A stretch of 64,000 nucleotides of DNA from Bacillota bacterium. Lineage in GTDB: Bacteria > Bacillota > UBA4882 > UBA8346. The position numbers were made by a program, and so were the translations under genes. Where the stretch lies: NCBI GenBank assembly GCA_023400055.1, contig JAEXFN010000035.1:212094-276093 (forward strand), written 5' to 3'. The notes beneath the pieces are model-generated. The model made no database searches. It had not been told where the DNA came from and worked only from the letters and a program-made list of their open reading frames with translations. Shown piece by piece: positions 36,559 through 45,252 of the stretch; position 1 is the stretch's first letter; each line of letters starts with the position of its first letter.

Positions 36559-37017
36559 TCAGTAGGCCGGATTCACCACCCCCAGATATTCAAGGGCTTT
36601 CCCGTACAAAAACGGTTGAATCAAGGGATAAGTGAGATTATCCGTCGGAAAGTCGCGTCTGAAATAAACCTCGGCAATCTCCGATTCGGGCAATGAAGCC
36701 ATCTCCCACACTTCCGCGAAATAGAGCTGCCCATAGGACGTCTTATCATCCGCGCCCGTGACCGAATACACAGCGATCGGGAACAACTCGGAGTCAGCCG
36801 CGCCCGTTTCCTCGAACAATTCGCGGTGGGCCGCCTCTTCCAGGGTTTCCGGTGCTTCGCGGTGGCCGCCGGGGATCTCCAGCGTCTTGCGCTCCCGGTG
36901 CCGGACCAGCAGCCACTCGCCGTGAAATCGCGCGACGATGACGACAAAAGTTATTTTCCCGTCCGCTATCGTCCCCACATCATGAAAGGTTACTTTCAAC
37001 GGATTCTCCATTTTCAT
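36559..37017 (-). CDS. NUDIX hydrolase
   Basis: The 152-aa protein contains a complete Nudix box near residues 50-73 (GGHREAPETLEEAAHRELFE followed by ETG). MutT-type members hydrolyse nucleoside diphosphates linked to another group; the substrate is open. I choose the ATG at 37017 after AAGGGGGG; the longer frame would overlap the GNAT gene. Confidence 0.85.
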   Translation of the reverse strand: MKMENPLKVTFHDVGTIADGKITFVVIVARFHGEWLLVRHRERKTLEIPGGHREAPETLEEAAHRELFEETGAADSELFPIAVYSVTGADDKTSYGQLYFAEVWEMASLPESEIAEVYFRRDFPTDNLTYPLIQPFLYGKALEYLGVVNPAY

Positions 37018-37037
37018 GTCCCCCCTTGTCTCGCAGA

Positions 37038-37535
37038 TTAACATGTTTTGAGCAATAACTCCAGTTCGATCTCATCCCGGATCGGGATCCCATCTATTCC
37101 GATCGATGGAATCTCCGGTTTTAATTTACATGATTCCGCAATCGCGTTTGGATAAACGGCCACCAGTTGAAAACCGCGCAATTGATAAAAACGGAGCGCC
37201 GCCGTGTTATCATTGGTCGTGATCAGCCAGACTCTGCGACATCCCTCGGCCCCGGCTCGTTCCTTGGCCTGCTCGATGAGGGCTGAGCCGATCCCCATTT
37301 TTGGGGCGAAGCTCTCCAACAAGACGATTTCGCATTGATTATTTTCGATCCGATATAAAACGATCCCCGCCGGCCGGCCTTCGCGCGCGGCGATAAACCC
37401 AGGAAGGGCGGCGCCCTCATGGACTCTGCGTCGCGTAACGATCCGCTCGGAACCCCAACTCTCCCGCAGATAAGGCAGAATCCACTCCTCGTCGGCCGGC
37501 GTTTTTTCCCGCACCTGAAATTGCAAACTTCCCAC
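37038..37535 (-). CDS. GNAT-family N-acetyltransferase
   Basis: The 165-aa product has the GNAT acetyl-CoA loop (FAPKMGIGSALIEQAKERA) and the late NTAALRFYQLRGF motif. The substrate is unknown. The GTG start at 37535 lies inside the 3' end of the upstream kinase-like frame, an unusual 119-base same-strand overlap that reflects damage to the upstream gene. Confidence 0.82.
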   Translation of the reverse strand: MGSLQFQVREKTPADEEWILPYLRESWGSERIVTRRRVHEGAALPGFIAAREGRPAGIVLYRIENNQCEIVLLESFAPKMGIGSALIEQAKERAGAEGCRRVWLITTNDNTAALRFYQLRGFQLVAVYPNAIAESCKLKPEIPSIGIDGIPIRDEIELELLLKTC

Positions 37536-38001
37536 GCTCGCTTTCGGAACGCGCTGTTCCTCTCACATCCAAAAGTTTTCTTGTTTTAGAAAAATTCCAT
37601 AACACTTTAATAAATCGCAAAAATTCCCTATCCAATCTTTCTTCAAGATATCGCGGCATATCCGAACGCTTTTTGCCGTATCTTTTAAATACACTAGCCA
37701 AACATATCCAACGGTTTATATCAAGAAATATAACTAAGTCCGCCGCTTTAAATCGCAACTCCATGGTGTCAGTATGATTTCCATCAATAATCCATTTTTC
37801 CTTTGATATAAGTTCCATTTGGATCTTTAGCCATTCTTCTTTCGATGGTTTTTCCCAGTTAGCACGCCAAAACTCGACATCAAGATGAACGAGTGGCAAC
37901 CCCGTAATAACAGATAATTCTTTAGCCAAAAAACTTTTTCCGCTACCGTTATTGCCAACAATAATCATGCGATTATATCCAAATATATTCAATACTATCA
38001 C
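37417..38001 (-). pseudogene. P-loop kinase-like (FlaR / topology-modulation family), C-terminus damaged
   Basis: Residues 1-135 match the AAA_18/adenylate-kinase-like family: MIIVGNNGSGKSFLAKEL (Walker A), PLVHLDVEFWRANWE, WIIDGNHTDTMELR, and WNFSKTRK near residue 140. After that the family's final segment is missing. The frame runs on through sequence that is the shadow of the GNAT gene (...SERGKFAISG...) to a stop at 37417. A deletion joining it to the GNAT gene is the simplest explanation. The start is GTG 38001 or ATG 37968. It may still make a truncated protein. Confidence 0.6.
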
Positions 38002-38164
38002 TTCTGTACCGTAGTTGTGGATGATACTTTTTTCAGTGGTGTTGCGGAAGATAACACTAATATTATAAAAGAAATTCTATTTACAATCTATTGATACATT
38101 GCCAACATTAGTAATTTATATATATTTTTTAACTAACAAGGGATGTTTTATATGGAAAGAAAAG

Positions 38165-38350
38165 AGGCTTGGATTTCAAGGATAGTCTTCGAGGCAACAG
38201 AGATAATCTTTCGGGAAGCAAGATAAGTTTTTGGGGAAGTAGGGATAGCTTTCGAAGGAAGCAGAAATGAGACGATCCCTAACACAGGCACGGGGATCCG
38301 CTGAAGCATCATCCCATTCCTTCAACGAATCCCCCCACGTCCTTCTTAGG
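38165..38350. repeat. degenerate 21-bp-period repeat, family 2, copy F
   Basis: This is the shortest copy: four units like TTTCGGGAAGCAAGATAAG and then ATCCCTAACACAGGCACGG, in the same orientation as copies D and E. It lies in a 372-base gap (38002-38373) between the kinase-like gene and dltB. The remainder of the gap is AT-rich and holds no gene. Confidence 0.65.
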
Positions 38351-38373
38351 TATGCCTTCACGGATAGTATATA

Positions 38374-39612
38374 TTAAGAAACCGCAACTGTCTTCCTTTG
38401 ATTATTTTTCCATACCTGAATCATAAATACTAAAACAGTTATGACGCCTATCATAGATATCAAAATCCCGTTTAGATATTGAATTCTCCCGGAGAATATC
38501 AAGAACCCGAAACAGACGAAGTGGAAGGTGATCAGAATCGCCAGGAGATTCCATCCTTTCCCGGAGCCCCAAATCTTCCAGTCTTTATTCAACTGCGTAA
38601 ATAATTCAAAACCGATCATCAAGACGGCATGATAACAACCGTATACCAGATAGAAGGCTTCATTTCCATGCCATAACCCCATCAACCCGAATAACAAAAG
38701 ATAGCCAATATAGGAAAGAATATATTTGTTCAAGGGAATTTTCTTTTTGGCGAAATAAAGGATTAAACGCATATAAACATAGTCACGGAACCAGGTCGAT
38801 AAAGTCATATGCCAACGTGTCCAGAAGTCTTTGATGCTACTGCTGATAAAAGGTCTGTTGAAATTCTCGGGAGTCCTGATAGCAAATATATAACTTGTCC
38901 CGATGGCAAAAGTACTGTATCCCGCAAAGTCAAAGAAAAGGTACATTGAGTATGCATACATATAATTCAGCGTCGTCAGGAAATCATGGGAACTCCCGAT
39001 TGCATCCAGCCAATAAGTCTTTACGAAAAATCCGATAATAAATTTATACAAAAACCCTAAAAATATTTTCTGAATCCCTTTGAGCAATAACTCCCGATAT
39101 TCCGCCCCGCTGGGCTTGGCAGCGAGATCTTTGGTAAACCGCCGGAAACGATCGATCGGGCCCGAGCTGAGCGTCGGGAAAAAGAACATAAAGCAAGCAA
39201 AATCAAAGAATTTAACCTTTTGGATCAAACCATCCTTAATCTCCATGACCATTTGAACACATTTGAACGTCAAATAAGATATCCCTAAGAATCCCAGAAA
39301 ATGAGCGTCCGGAATCAAACGTTTTGCAAACGTTAATGGCAAAAGGGAACCTACTAAAGCGAAAAAATAAAAGACCGTTAAATTTTGGCGGTGCCGTAAA
39401 TAACTATAGCCTTTGATAATTAGCCATTCAAAGATGAAAAACATCAAAAACCTTTCGCGTTCGGTGTGGCCGCCAAAAATACTAAAAACCATATAGATGG
39501 AGACGAGCAGATCATACCAGCGGGCAGTCCGCCCTTTAAGCCCTAAAATGATCGTCGGAATCGTCAAAATGATTACCGGGAGAAAAAATCCGAATTCTCC
39601 AAAGGGGATCAT
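38374..39612 (-). CDS. dltB: DltB, MBOAT-type D-alanyl transfer protein
   Basis: The 412-aa polytopic MBOAT acyltransferase moves D-alanine from DltC across the membrane. About eleven hydrophobic segments are visible. The family motif near 265-280 is intact (NRPFISSSIKDFWTRWHMTL), and the membrane-bound catalytic histidine is in GLWHGNE. The ATG overlaps the dltA stop by 4 bases. It is the last gene of the dlt operon. Confidence 0.93.
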   Translation of the reverse strand: MIPFGEFGFFLPVIILTIPTIILGLKGRTARWYDLLVSIYMVFSIFGGHTERERFLMFFIFEWLIIKGYSYLRHRQNLTVFYFFALVGSLLPLTFAKRLIPDAHFLGFLGISYLTFKCVQMVMEIKDGLIQKVKFFDFACFMFFFPTLSSGPIDRFRRFTKDLAAKPSGAEYRELLLKGIQKIFLGFLYKFIIGFFVKTYWLDAIGSSHDFLTTLNYMYAYSMYLFFDFAGYSTFAIGTSYIFAIRTPENFNRPFISSSIKDFWTRWHMTLSTWFRDYVYMRLILYFAKKKIPLNKYILSYIGYLLLFGLMGLWHGNEAFYLVYGCYHAVLMIGFELFTQLNKDWKIWGSGKGWNLLAILITFHFVCFGFLIFSGRIQYLNGILISMIGVITVLVFMIQVWKNNQRKTVAVS

Positions 39613-41159
39613 TGCAGTTCCTCCTGGAGTTTTTTGCGATTGACTTTGCCGTTGGGATTCATCGGCATGGCCTCTTTAAAAACGATTTTCCGCGGTACCA
39701 TATAATCCGGCAAACGGTCGGCCAGTTGTTTTTTGATTGAACCGATCAACGCCAGGTCATTGGCCTGTTCTTGGGCTGCCAGCGTTATAAAGGCGGTTAA
39801 ATACTCACATTTGCCTTCTTTGATTACCGGCAATACCACTGCATTTTTAACGATCGGTATCGAGCGCAGATTTTCCTCGATGTCGCCGAGTTCAATCCGG
39901 TAACCGTGTAATTTAACCTGAAAATCCAAACGGCCGCAATAAAAAATCAGCCCATTCTGGATATAACCGGCGTCGCCCGTTTTATAGGCCCGAAAAGACT
40001 TACCCTGATATTGGTCGACATAGAAAACTTTTTTACTGAGATCCGGATTTTGAAAATAGCCCGGACTTACACTCGGCCCGACAATGGCGATCTCGCCCTT
40101 TTGGCCGTCGGGCAAGGTCCGGCCTTGTTCATCGATAATCCGGATTACACAGTCGGGTTTACAATACCCGATCGGCAGCGGCGAATACTCAGCAATCGTT
40201 TTTTGATTTACGGGTAAGGAAGTAACAGCGACGGTCGCTTCCGTCGGGCCATAGGTGTTATATAACGCGGCTTGCGGAAAACGGTCGATGAGTTTTTGGG
40301 CACATTTATTGGTGAAAATTTCACCGCAGAACAAGAAAGTGTGTAATTTCGGAAACATACTTTGGGTAAACGTTTTTTCGATCAAGCACATTTCAGCGAA
40401 AGAAGGCGTCGAAACCCAAATATTCGTATCGCCGGCGGCCTGAAATTCTTTGAAAAGTTCCCGGGGATTGGCGATCATTTCCTTGTCAATGCATCTTACA
40501 GTCCCGCCGCTTACTAACGCTAAATAAGAATCCATAAACGAAACATCGAACGAAAAAGGAACCTGGTTCAAAAATATTTGTTTTTCTCCGATCCGAAACT
40601 CCGCCAAGCCCCATTCGACAAAACTGGTCAGGCAGCCCAAAGTGAGTTGAACGCCTTTAGGTTCGCCGGTACTTCCGGAAGTGTACATGATATAATAATT
40701 GTCATCCAGAGCGACCCGCCGTTCAAGCGGGGGCCGTTTTCCGGAAAATTCGTTAAAAACGCCCGCCAAAGATAAAGCGAACTTTTGACTTTCGTCGCAA
40801 ACCGTAACCGATTCATCCACCGCCAATTCATCCGGCAAACCCGTGGGAGATAGGATTAGCTTGCTCTTGGAATTGGCAATAATCCGCAAGATCCGGTCGG
40901 TTGGCAATGCCGCGTCGATCGGAATATAGGCATGCCCCGCTTTCACACATCCAAAAAAAGCGGTCAACATATCGGGTTGTTTGTGTCCGTAAACAATGAC
41001 CGGCGAATTGTCGTCAGGGATTACGGTCGAGATCCAAACCGCCAATGCATCCGACCTGTCCCAAAGCTGGCGGTAAGTTAAAAAATCTTGACGATGAATG
41101 CATGCCTTTTGTGCGGGTATTTTTTCAACCCAATCTGCGATCGCCTGCAATAAATCCAT
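39609..41159 (-). CDS. dltA: DltA, D-alanine:carrier protein ligase
   Basis: The 516-aa adenylating enzyme activates D-alanine and loads it onto DltC. The AMP-binding loop is MYTSGSTGEPKGVQLT near residue 155, with YNTYGPTEATVA near 300, the hinge YRIELGDIEENL near 425, and the catalytic lysine in NPNGKVNRKKL at the end. It follows dltX by 20 bases. Confidence 0.94.
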   Translation of the reverse strand: MDLLQAIADWVEKIPAQKACIHRQDFLTYRQLWDRSDALAVWISTVIPDDNSPVIVYGHKQPDMLTAFFGCVKAGHAYIPIDAALPTDRILRIIANSKSKLILSPTGLPDELAVDESVTVCDESQKFALSLAGVFNEFSGKRPPLERRVALDDNYYIMYTSGSTGEPKGVQLTLGCLTSFVEWGLAEFRIGEKQIFLNQVPFSFDVSFMDSYLALVSGGTVRCIDKEMIANPRELFKEFQAAGDTNIWVSTPSFAEMCLIEKTFTQSMFPKLHTFLFCGEIFTNKCAQKLIDRFPQAALYNTYGPTEATVAVTSLPVNQKTIAEYSPLPIGYCKPDCVIRIIDEQGRTLPDGQKGEIAIVGPSVSPGYFQNPDLSKKVFYVDQYQGKSFRAYKTGDAGYIQNGLIFYCGRLDFQVKLHGYRIELGDIEENLRSIPIVKNAVVLPVIKEGKCEYLTAFITLAAQEQANDLALIGSIKKQLADRLPDYMVPRKIVFKEAMPMNPNGKVNRKKLQEELQ

Positions 41160-41179
41160 TTTTTATCTTACCTCTTTCT

Positions 41180-41341
41180 TCAAAAGTCGTTGTAGATAAA
41201 TCCAGTGACCGAATTGCTGTGAACGCCGTAGATCCATAATAAAGCGCAGAGAATCGCCAAATAATAACCCGTCTGCACTATCCATTGGGTAATCGGCTCA
41301 TTCCACTGATTGATGATAAAAGCGGTCCATTGCTTGATCAA
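41180..41341 (-). CDS. dltX: DltX, small membrane protein of the D-alanylation pathway
   Basis: A 53-codon frame ends with one hydrophobic helix (GYYLAILCALLWIYG) and the diagnostic C-terminus FIYNDF, matching the FIYNEF ending of DltX. The best start is a TTG at 41341 with AAGGA about ten bases upstream, which places the first 44 bases inside the 3' end of dltD in another frame. DltX is usually 45-55 aa. In its family it contacts the DltB acyl path through its C-terminus. Confidence 0.75.
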   Translation of the reverse strand: MIKQWTAFIINQWNEPITQWIVQTGYYLAILCALLWIYGVHSNSVTGFIYNDF

Positions 41342-42485
41342 TATAAACCCATCCTTTCCAGCCGATATGTTGGGTATCGTGCATGAAATATCGGTCATAT
41401 TCGTGGTCCGAAAAATCAATATATTGAACGCCGGCGCTTTGAATCATTTGTCGAAGTTGAGTGTAACATTGCTGACGGACTTGCTTGGATAGCCCCCGGT
41501 AATCGGACCATAAACCGTTCAGCGGGCTAATGATGATTAACGGTTTTAGGTCGAAGGCTTTACACACATCCAATAGCAACTGCAGCTCATTGAGCTGATT
41601 ATGATCAATATAAATGTCATTTTTGGCTTGATTCCGGAAAAATTTTAAATCAGGTTTGATCGATCCGTTATAAATGCCGTCTTCAATACTGAAAGGATTG
41701 GTCCGGCAGGCTTTTTGGCCGTCTTTTTGGGCTCGCAGCAGCAACCGGCGCCAATCGAGGGGACCCCCGCCGACAGTTGCAGCGGGTGCCGGGTGATTTT
41801 CTCTCAGCAATTGATAGGCATTGAAACGATCGATTTGTTCCAAGGCCGCAAGCATACCGCGCCCCAGCGGCTCAACCAGAATCTGAACCACTTTATTGGG
41901 ATGCTTTCGGGTTAAATTGCTAAGCAGGCAGGCTAAAACGGGACCCTTCTTAAATTGTCCGGTTTTAAGCAAATTCTGCGCAATTTTGGCTTTTAAATTG
42001 GGATCGATTTCCGAGTTAAAGATGAATCGATAAACATGGAGCGCAGCGAAATGTATCTGACTTCCGTACGAGCGAGGATTCCTGTTAATAAAATATAACG
42101 GTTCGATCAAAAAAACCAATTTCTTATTTCGAATCGAATCGGCCAGATCGACAATTTTTAAAGCGTGATGGAAAGAAGTGACGCTGTCCTGCCCCACTAA
42201 ATAGGGAATAAAACCCTCTTCTCCCCGAAATATATTGGAAGCATGATAATAAAAATCCGGATGGAATAAATTCGAAGAGTCAAACAGATACAAATACTTA
42301 TCGGTGGTCAGGGCTTTTCTTTCCAGCCAAAGTCCTTCGTATTTCCGGCGTTCAGAGTTAGCGGCGATGCTCTCCACATCGGTTATTTTTTTCAGATAAC
42401 CGTTCACATAAACCATAAAAGCAAGCACGAAAATAGCGAACAAGCCGCAGGCTAAAAAGAACGGACCAAACTTCGGCTGCTTCAT
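41298..42485 (-). CDS. dltD: DltD
   Basis: The 395-aa protein has one N-terminal membrane helix (residues 7-29) and an extracytoplasmic SGNH/GDSL-like domain. The serine is in the FDSSNLFHPDFYYHASNIF region near residue 70. The DxxH-like pair lies near the end (DFSDHEYDRYFMHDTQHIGWKGW). DltD is needed for the last transfer of D-alanine to teichoic acid. It follows dltC with a 4-base overlap, which is not the usual position. Confidence 0.9.
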   Translation of the reverse strand: MKQPKFGPFFLACGLFAIFVLAFMVYVNGYLKKITDVESIAANSERRKYEGLWLERKALTTDKYLYLFDSSNLFHPDFYYHASNIFRGEEGFIPYLVGQDSVTSFHHALKIVDLADSIRNKKLVFLIEPLYFINRNPRSYGSQIHFAALHVYRFIFNSEIDPNLKAKIAQNLLKTGQFKKGPVLACLLSNLTRKHPNKVVQILVEPLGRGMLAALEQIDRFNAYQLLRENHPAPAATVGGGPLDWRRLLLRAQKDGQKACRTNPFSIEDGIYNGSIKPDLKFFRNQAKNDIYIDHNQLNELQLLLDVCKAFDLKPLIIISPLNGLWSDYRGLSKQVRQQCYTQLRQMIQSAGVQYIDFSDHEYDRYFMHDTQHIGWKGWVYIDQAMDRFYHQSVE

Positions 42486-42718
42486 TGCGGGTAATTGGCC
42501 TCCAGATAACCAATGATTTTATTCGGCGTCGCCCATATCTCCCGGTCGATTTCGGTAATCGAAACGCTAATATTGAGTTCTTCTTCAAGCGCCACCAGAA
42601 ATTGTACCGTCCCAAATGAATCCAACAAGCCCAAATTATACAACTCGACATCCGGATCGTTAATGACATCCTTTGAATCACAGATACCGGCCAAGATGTT
42701 TAGAACTTTTTCTCTCAT
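42482..42718 (-). CDS. dltC: DltC, D-alanyl carrier protein
   Basis: The 78-aa carrier has the phosphopantetheine serine at residue 34 in LGLLDSFGTVQ. The length is exactly that of characterised DltC. ATG 42718 follows AAGGGAG, so the longer open frame upstream is not used. It is the first gene of the operon here. Confidence 0.92.
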   Translation of the reverse strand: MREKVLNILAGICDSKDVINDPDVELYNLGLLDSFGTVQFLVALEEELNISVSITEIDREIWATPNKIIGYLEANYPQ

Positions 42719-43654
42719 AATCGTTGCTCCCTTTTCGTTTAAAAATCCCATTTATTTATAAATAATCAAATTTTTATATTCTCCAAATTCAGGTTCTTCA
42801 AAAAAGTCAACTTCTACTAATAAGGTTGTTCGGATTTTTTCCTGGTTCTGCCAAATAAGGCTCTTGCCAATCGGCCGCGTATCCTACTTTGGTGACAGAA
42901 TCCGACTTTGTTAATTCCATTCTCTTCTATGAATTCCCTTCAACATGAAATTTATTTATTAAATATTTTACAAACATTGCTAAGAAACTTCCATCTTTTT
43001 CGAAATGTACAAATTGCATAGTACCCGAAGCGCGGGAAGTTCCGGTTGGGACGGGGATTCGATCCGCAGGGATGCCCCATGGGGCAGTTGCTCCAAGACC
43101 CGGTCCACTTTCCCCGATTCGTGGTCCATCTTCCCCAAAGTTTGAGGAAACAAGGATGCTCTTCGAGGAAGCAGGGGCAGTTCCCGGGGCAACAGGGATG
43201 GTCTTTTGGGAAGCAAGGATAGGTCTCAGGGAAGTAGGGATGGCTCTCGGGGAAACAGGAATGGGACTATCCCTAACACGGACACGAGGATCCGCTGAAA
43301 GGATCATCCCATCCCCAACACGGACGAAGACCATACCTGACAAGGATCATGGCATACCTGACAAGGATGCGGCGATCCGTCGCAGGGATCGGGACATCCC
43401 TAACACGGATGACGACATCCCTTACAAGACCAAAGACCGTCCTCGCTAAACAAGCGCGGTTCCGAGTCATGTTTCACGGCATTGTCCATTGGATACCGAA
43501 AGAACTATTCAAAAACGAGAAAAATTGACTGAGTTTTCATTCGCTCCGAGTAACTCGCTTAAAGAACTTTGTCATTCGGAATCCGTGGCGGAATAAAATC
43601 CGGCGCGGCATCCATTGGACATAAGGCGTCGGCCCGGTTTTGACGTCGGATTGG
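42719..43654. other. 936-base gap between dltC and the ABC cluster
   Basis: No convincing gene is present. The first 200 bases are AT-rich and should hold the dlt promoter. Degenerate repeat copy E fills 43030-43450. A 138-codon minus-strand frame runs across the repeat but shows only the 7-residue periodicity expected from 21-base units. Confidence 0.6.
43030..43450. repeat. degenerate 21-bp-period repeat, family 2, copy E
   Basis: This is the clearest copy. GGGAAG or GGGAAA recurs at exact 21-base steps near 43218-43265. A second block of units like ATCCCTAACACGGATGACGAC runs to about 43440, again in steps of 21 or 22. It shares order and orientation with copies D (2220) and F (38165), including the closing CAAGACCAAAGACCG found in D. 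Confidence 0.75.
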
Positions 43655-45094
43655 CTAGCGGGTCTTGCTCTGCCGGCCGATAATCCGGCCAGCTTTGATC
43701 CGGTAAACGTGATCGCTGGTTTCATAGACTTCCTGGGCGTAGGGCGAAGTGTACACGATCCCCATTTGACGCTGCTTGGCCGCGCTGATAAAGTCGTAGA
43801 TGCAGTTATGCATGGTCACGTCCGTTCCGGAAAAAGTATTGTCCATCACCACCAGCTTGGCGCCGGCCACCATCCACTTGTAGAGAGCGATCTTGATCTG
43901 GGTGCGATTGTCCGCCCAGCGGATCGGCTTGTTCAGGTCATCGGGATCGATCCCCAGCATTTTGGCGTATTCGCCCACCGCGAACCGCTCCAGCGGCGTA
44001 TTGATGCCATAGCGGTCCGAATATTGCCCCAGCCCGGCGATGGTGAGATTCTCCGCCAGGCTGAGATGGGGGAACAGGCTGGCCTTGTAGTAACCGATAT
44101 GACCGATCCCCTGGGCGGTCATGGCCCGCTTTCCGCCATTCAGCACCAGTTCCTTGCCGTCGAGCAGCATCCGCCCCCGGGCAATGGCGGCGTTGCCGTT
44201 CAGCAGGTCGACGATGGCCCGGCAGTTGTCGCTGCCCTCATCCACAAAGCCGACCACCTCGCCCTTTTTGATCTCGAAGCTGACGTCGTCCAGGTCCCGA
44301 TTGCCGACGCCGCTGGCCGTAAGCAGCGCGGCGCCATTCTCCGGCGCGGGGGTCACGCTGTTGATCACAAAATCGGTGCCGGTCAATACTTTTTGAATCG
44401 GAATCCGTTCGAACTCTTCCGCGTAAAAAATGCCGATGGTTCGCCCGGCGCGCATCACAATGACCCGCTCGACGATTTTCAGCAGCCGCTCCAGCTTGGA
44501 ATCGATCACGATCAGGGCGATCCCCCGGCTCTGCAGCCTTTTTAGCAGCAGATAAAGATCCCAGTATTCCTTCTCGGTATAGGAGAGCATGATATCGTCC
44601 AGGATGATTAGCTTGGCGGCGGCGGACACCGCCCGGGCGATTTCGACGCCGTGCTTTTCGGCCAGCGAGAGCGCGGCCACCTCCCGGTCGCAGTCGACCG
44701 GGATCTGGAGCTCATCCAGGATCGCCCGGGTGAAACAATGGTCCTGCCGGGGCCGGATCCGCCATTCGCCGAGGTTGCGCGGCGGCAGGATCCGCAAATT
44801 GTCGGCCACATTCAATTCCGGGATCAGGGTGGACTTGTGCCGGATGCAATGGATCCCCAGCCGCTGTGCTTCCAGGACCGAATGGTAGCGCACCGGCCGA
44901 TCTTCCACGTAAATGCGGCCGTCGTCATACCCTTTCAGGCCGGAAAGCACATCCGCCAGCGCCGAACGGCCCGCCCCGTTCAACCCGGCGATTCCCAAAA
45001 TCTCGCCCTGATACAGGCTCAAGTCCATCCCGTCCAATACCGGCATGTCAAAGCTGTGGCGAACCAGTTGTTCGGTACGCAAAACCTCATACAT
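43655..45094 (-). CDS. degenerate RbsA-like double ATP-binding cassette protein
   Basis: The 479-aa protein has the two-cassette layout of sugar importers of the RbsA/MglA type, but the catalytic residues are broken. The first Walker A reads GLNGAGRS (lysine replaced by arginine at 43). The signature is SLAEK instead of SGGQ-like, and Walker B ends LDD without the glutamate. The second cassette has FVDEGSDNCRAI where a P-loop should be and VMDNTF for Walker B. It is therefore unlikely to power transport. It follows the response regulator and kinase genes and may be a nucleotide-sensing or regulatory partner. The cluster has an intact RbsA at 49106. Confidence 0.75.
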   Translation of the reverse strand: MYEVLRTEQLVRHSFDMPVLDGMDLSLYQGEILGIAGLNGAGRSALADVLSGLKGYDDGRIYVEDRPVRYHSVLEAQRLGIHCIRHKSTLIPELNVADNLRILPPRNLGEWRIRPRQDHCFTRAILDELQIPVDCDREVAALSLAEKHGVEIARAVSAAAKLIILDDIMLSYTEKEYWDLYLLLKRLQSRGIALIVIDSKLERLLKIVERVIVMRAGRTIGIFYAEEFERIPIQKVLTGTDFVINSVTPAPENGAALLTASGVGNRDLDDVSFEIKKGEVVGFVDEGSDNCRAIVDLLNGNAAIARGRMLLDGKELVLNGGKRAMTAQGIGHIGYYKASLFPHLSLAENLTIAGLGQYSDRYGINTPLERFAVGEYAKMLGIDPDDLNKPIRWADNRTQIKIALYKWMVAGAKLVVMDNTFSGTDVTMHNCIYDFISAAKQRQMGIVYTSPYAQEVYETSDHVYRIKAGRIIGRQSKTR

Positions 45095-45130
45095 CGGCGT
45101 CGGGCTCCTTTTCCTTTCCCTTCAGAAGCC

Positions 45131-45252
45131 ATGGGATAAAGTCTGTCGAATCAAACAATCTTTATGAAGTCCATTTTAACGACTTTATCCCTTGCTTCGC
45201 TGAGCTTTTGTGTTCAACCTGCCCTTCGGTTAGGGTTTATCACAACGCTTTT
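45131..45252. repeat. intergenic repeat family 3, copy 2
   Basis: Same layout as 16695-16814: GGATAAAGTCTGTCGAATC, then GACTTTATCC, CTTGCTTCGCTGAGC, a small hairpin around CCCTTCGGTTAGGG, and TTTATCACAACGC. It fills the gap between the kinase stop and the degenerate RbsA-like gene. Confidence 0.7.
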
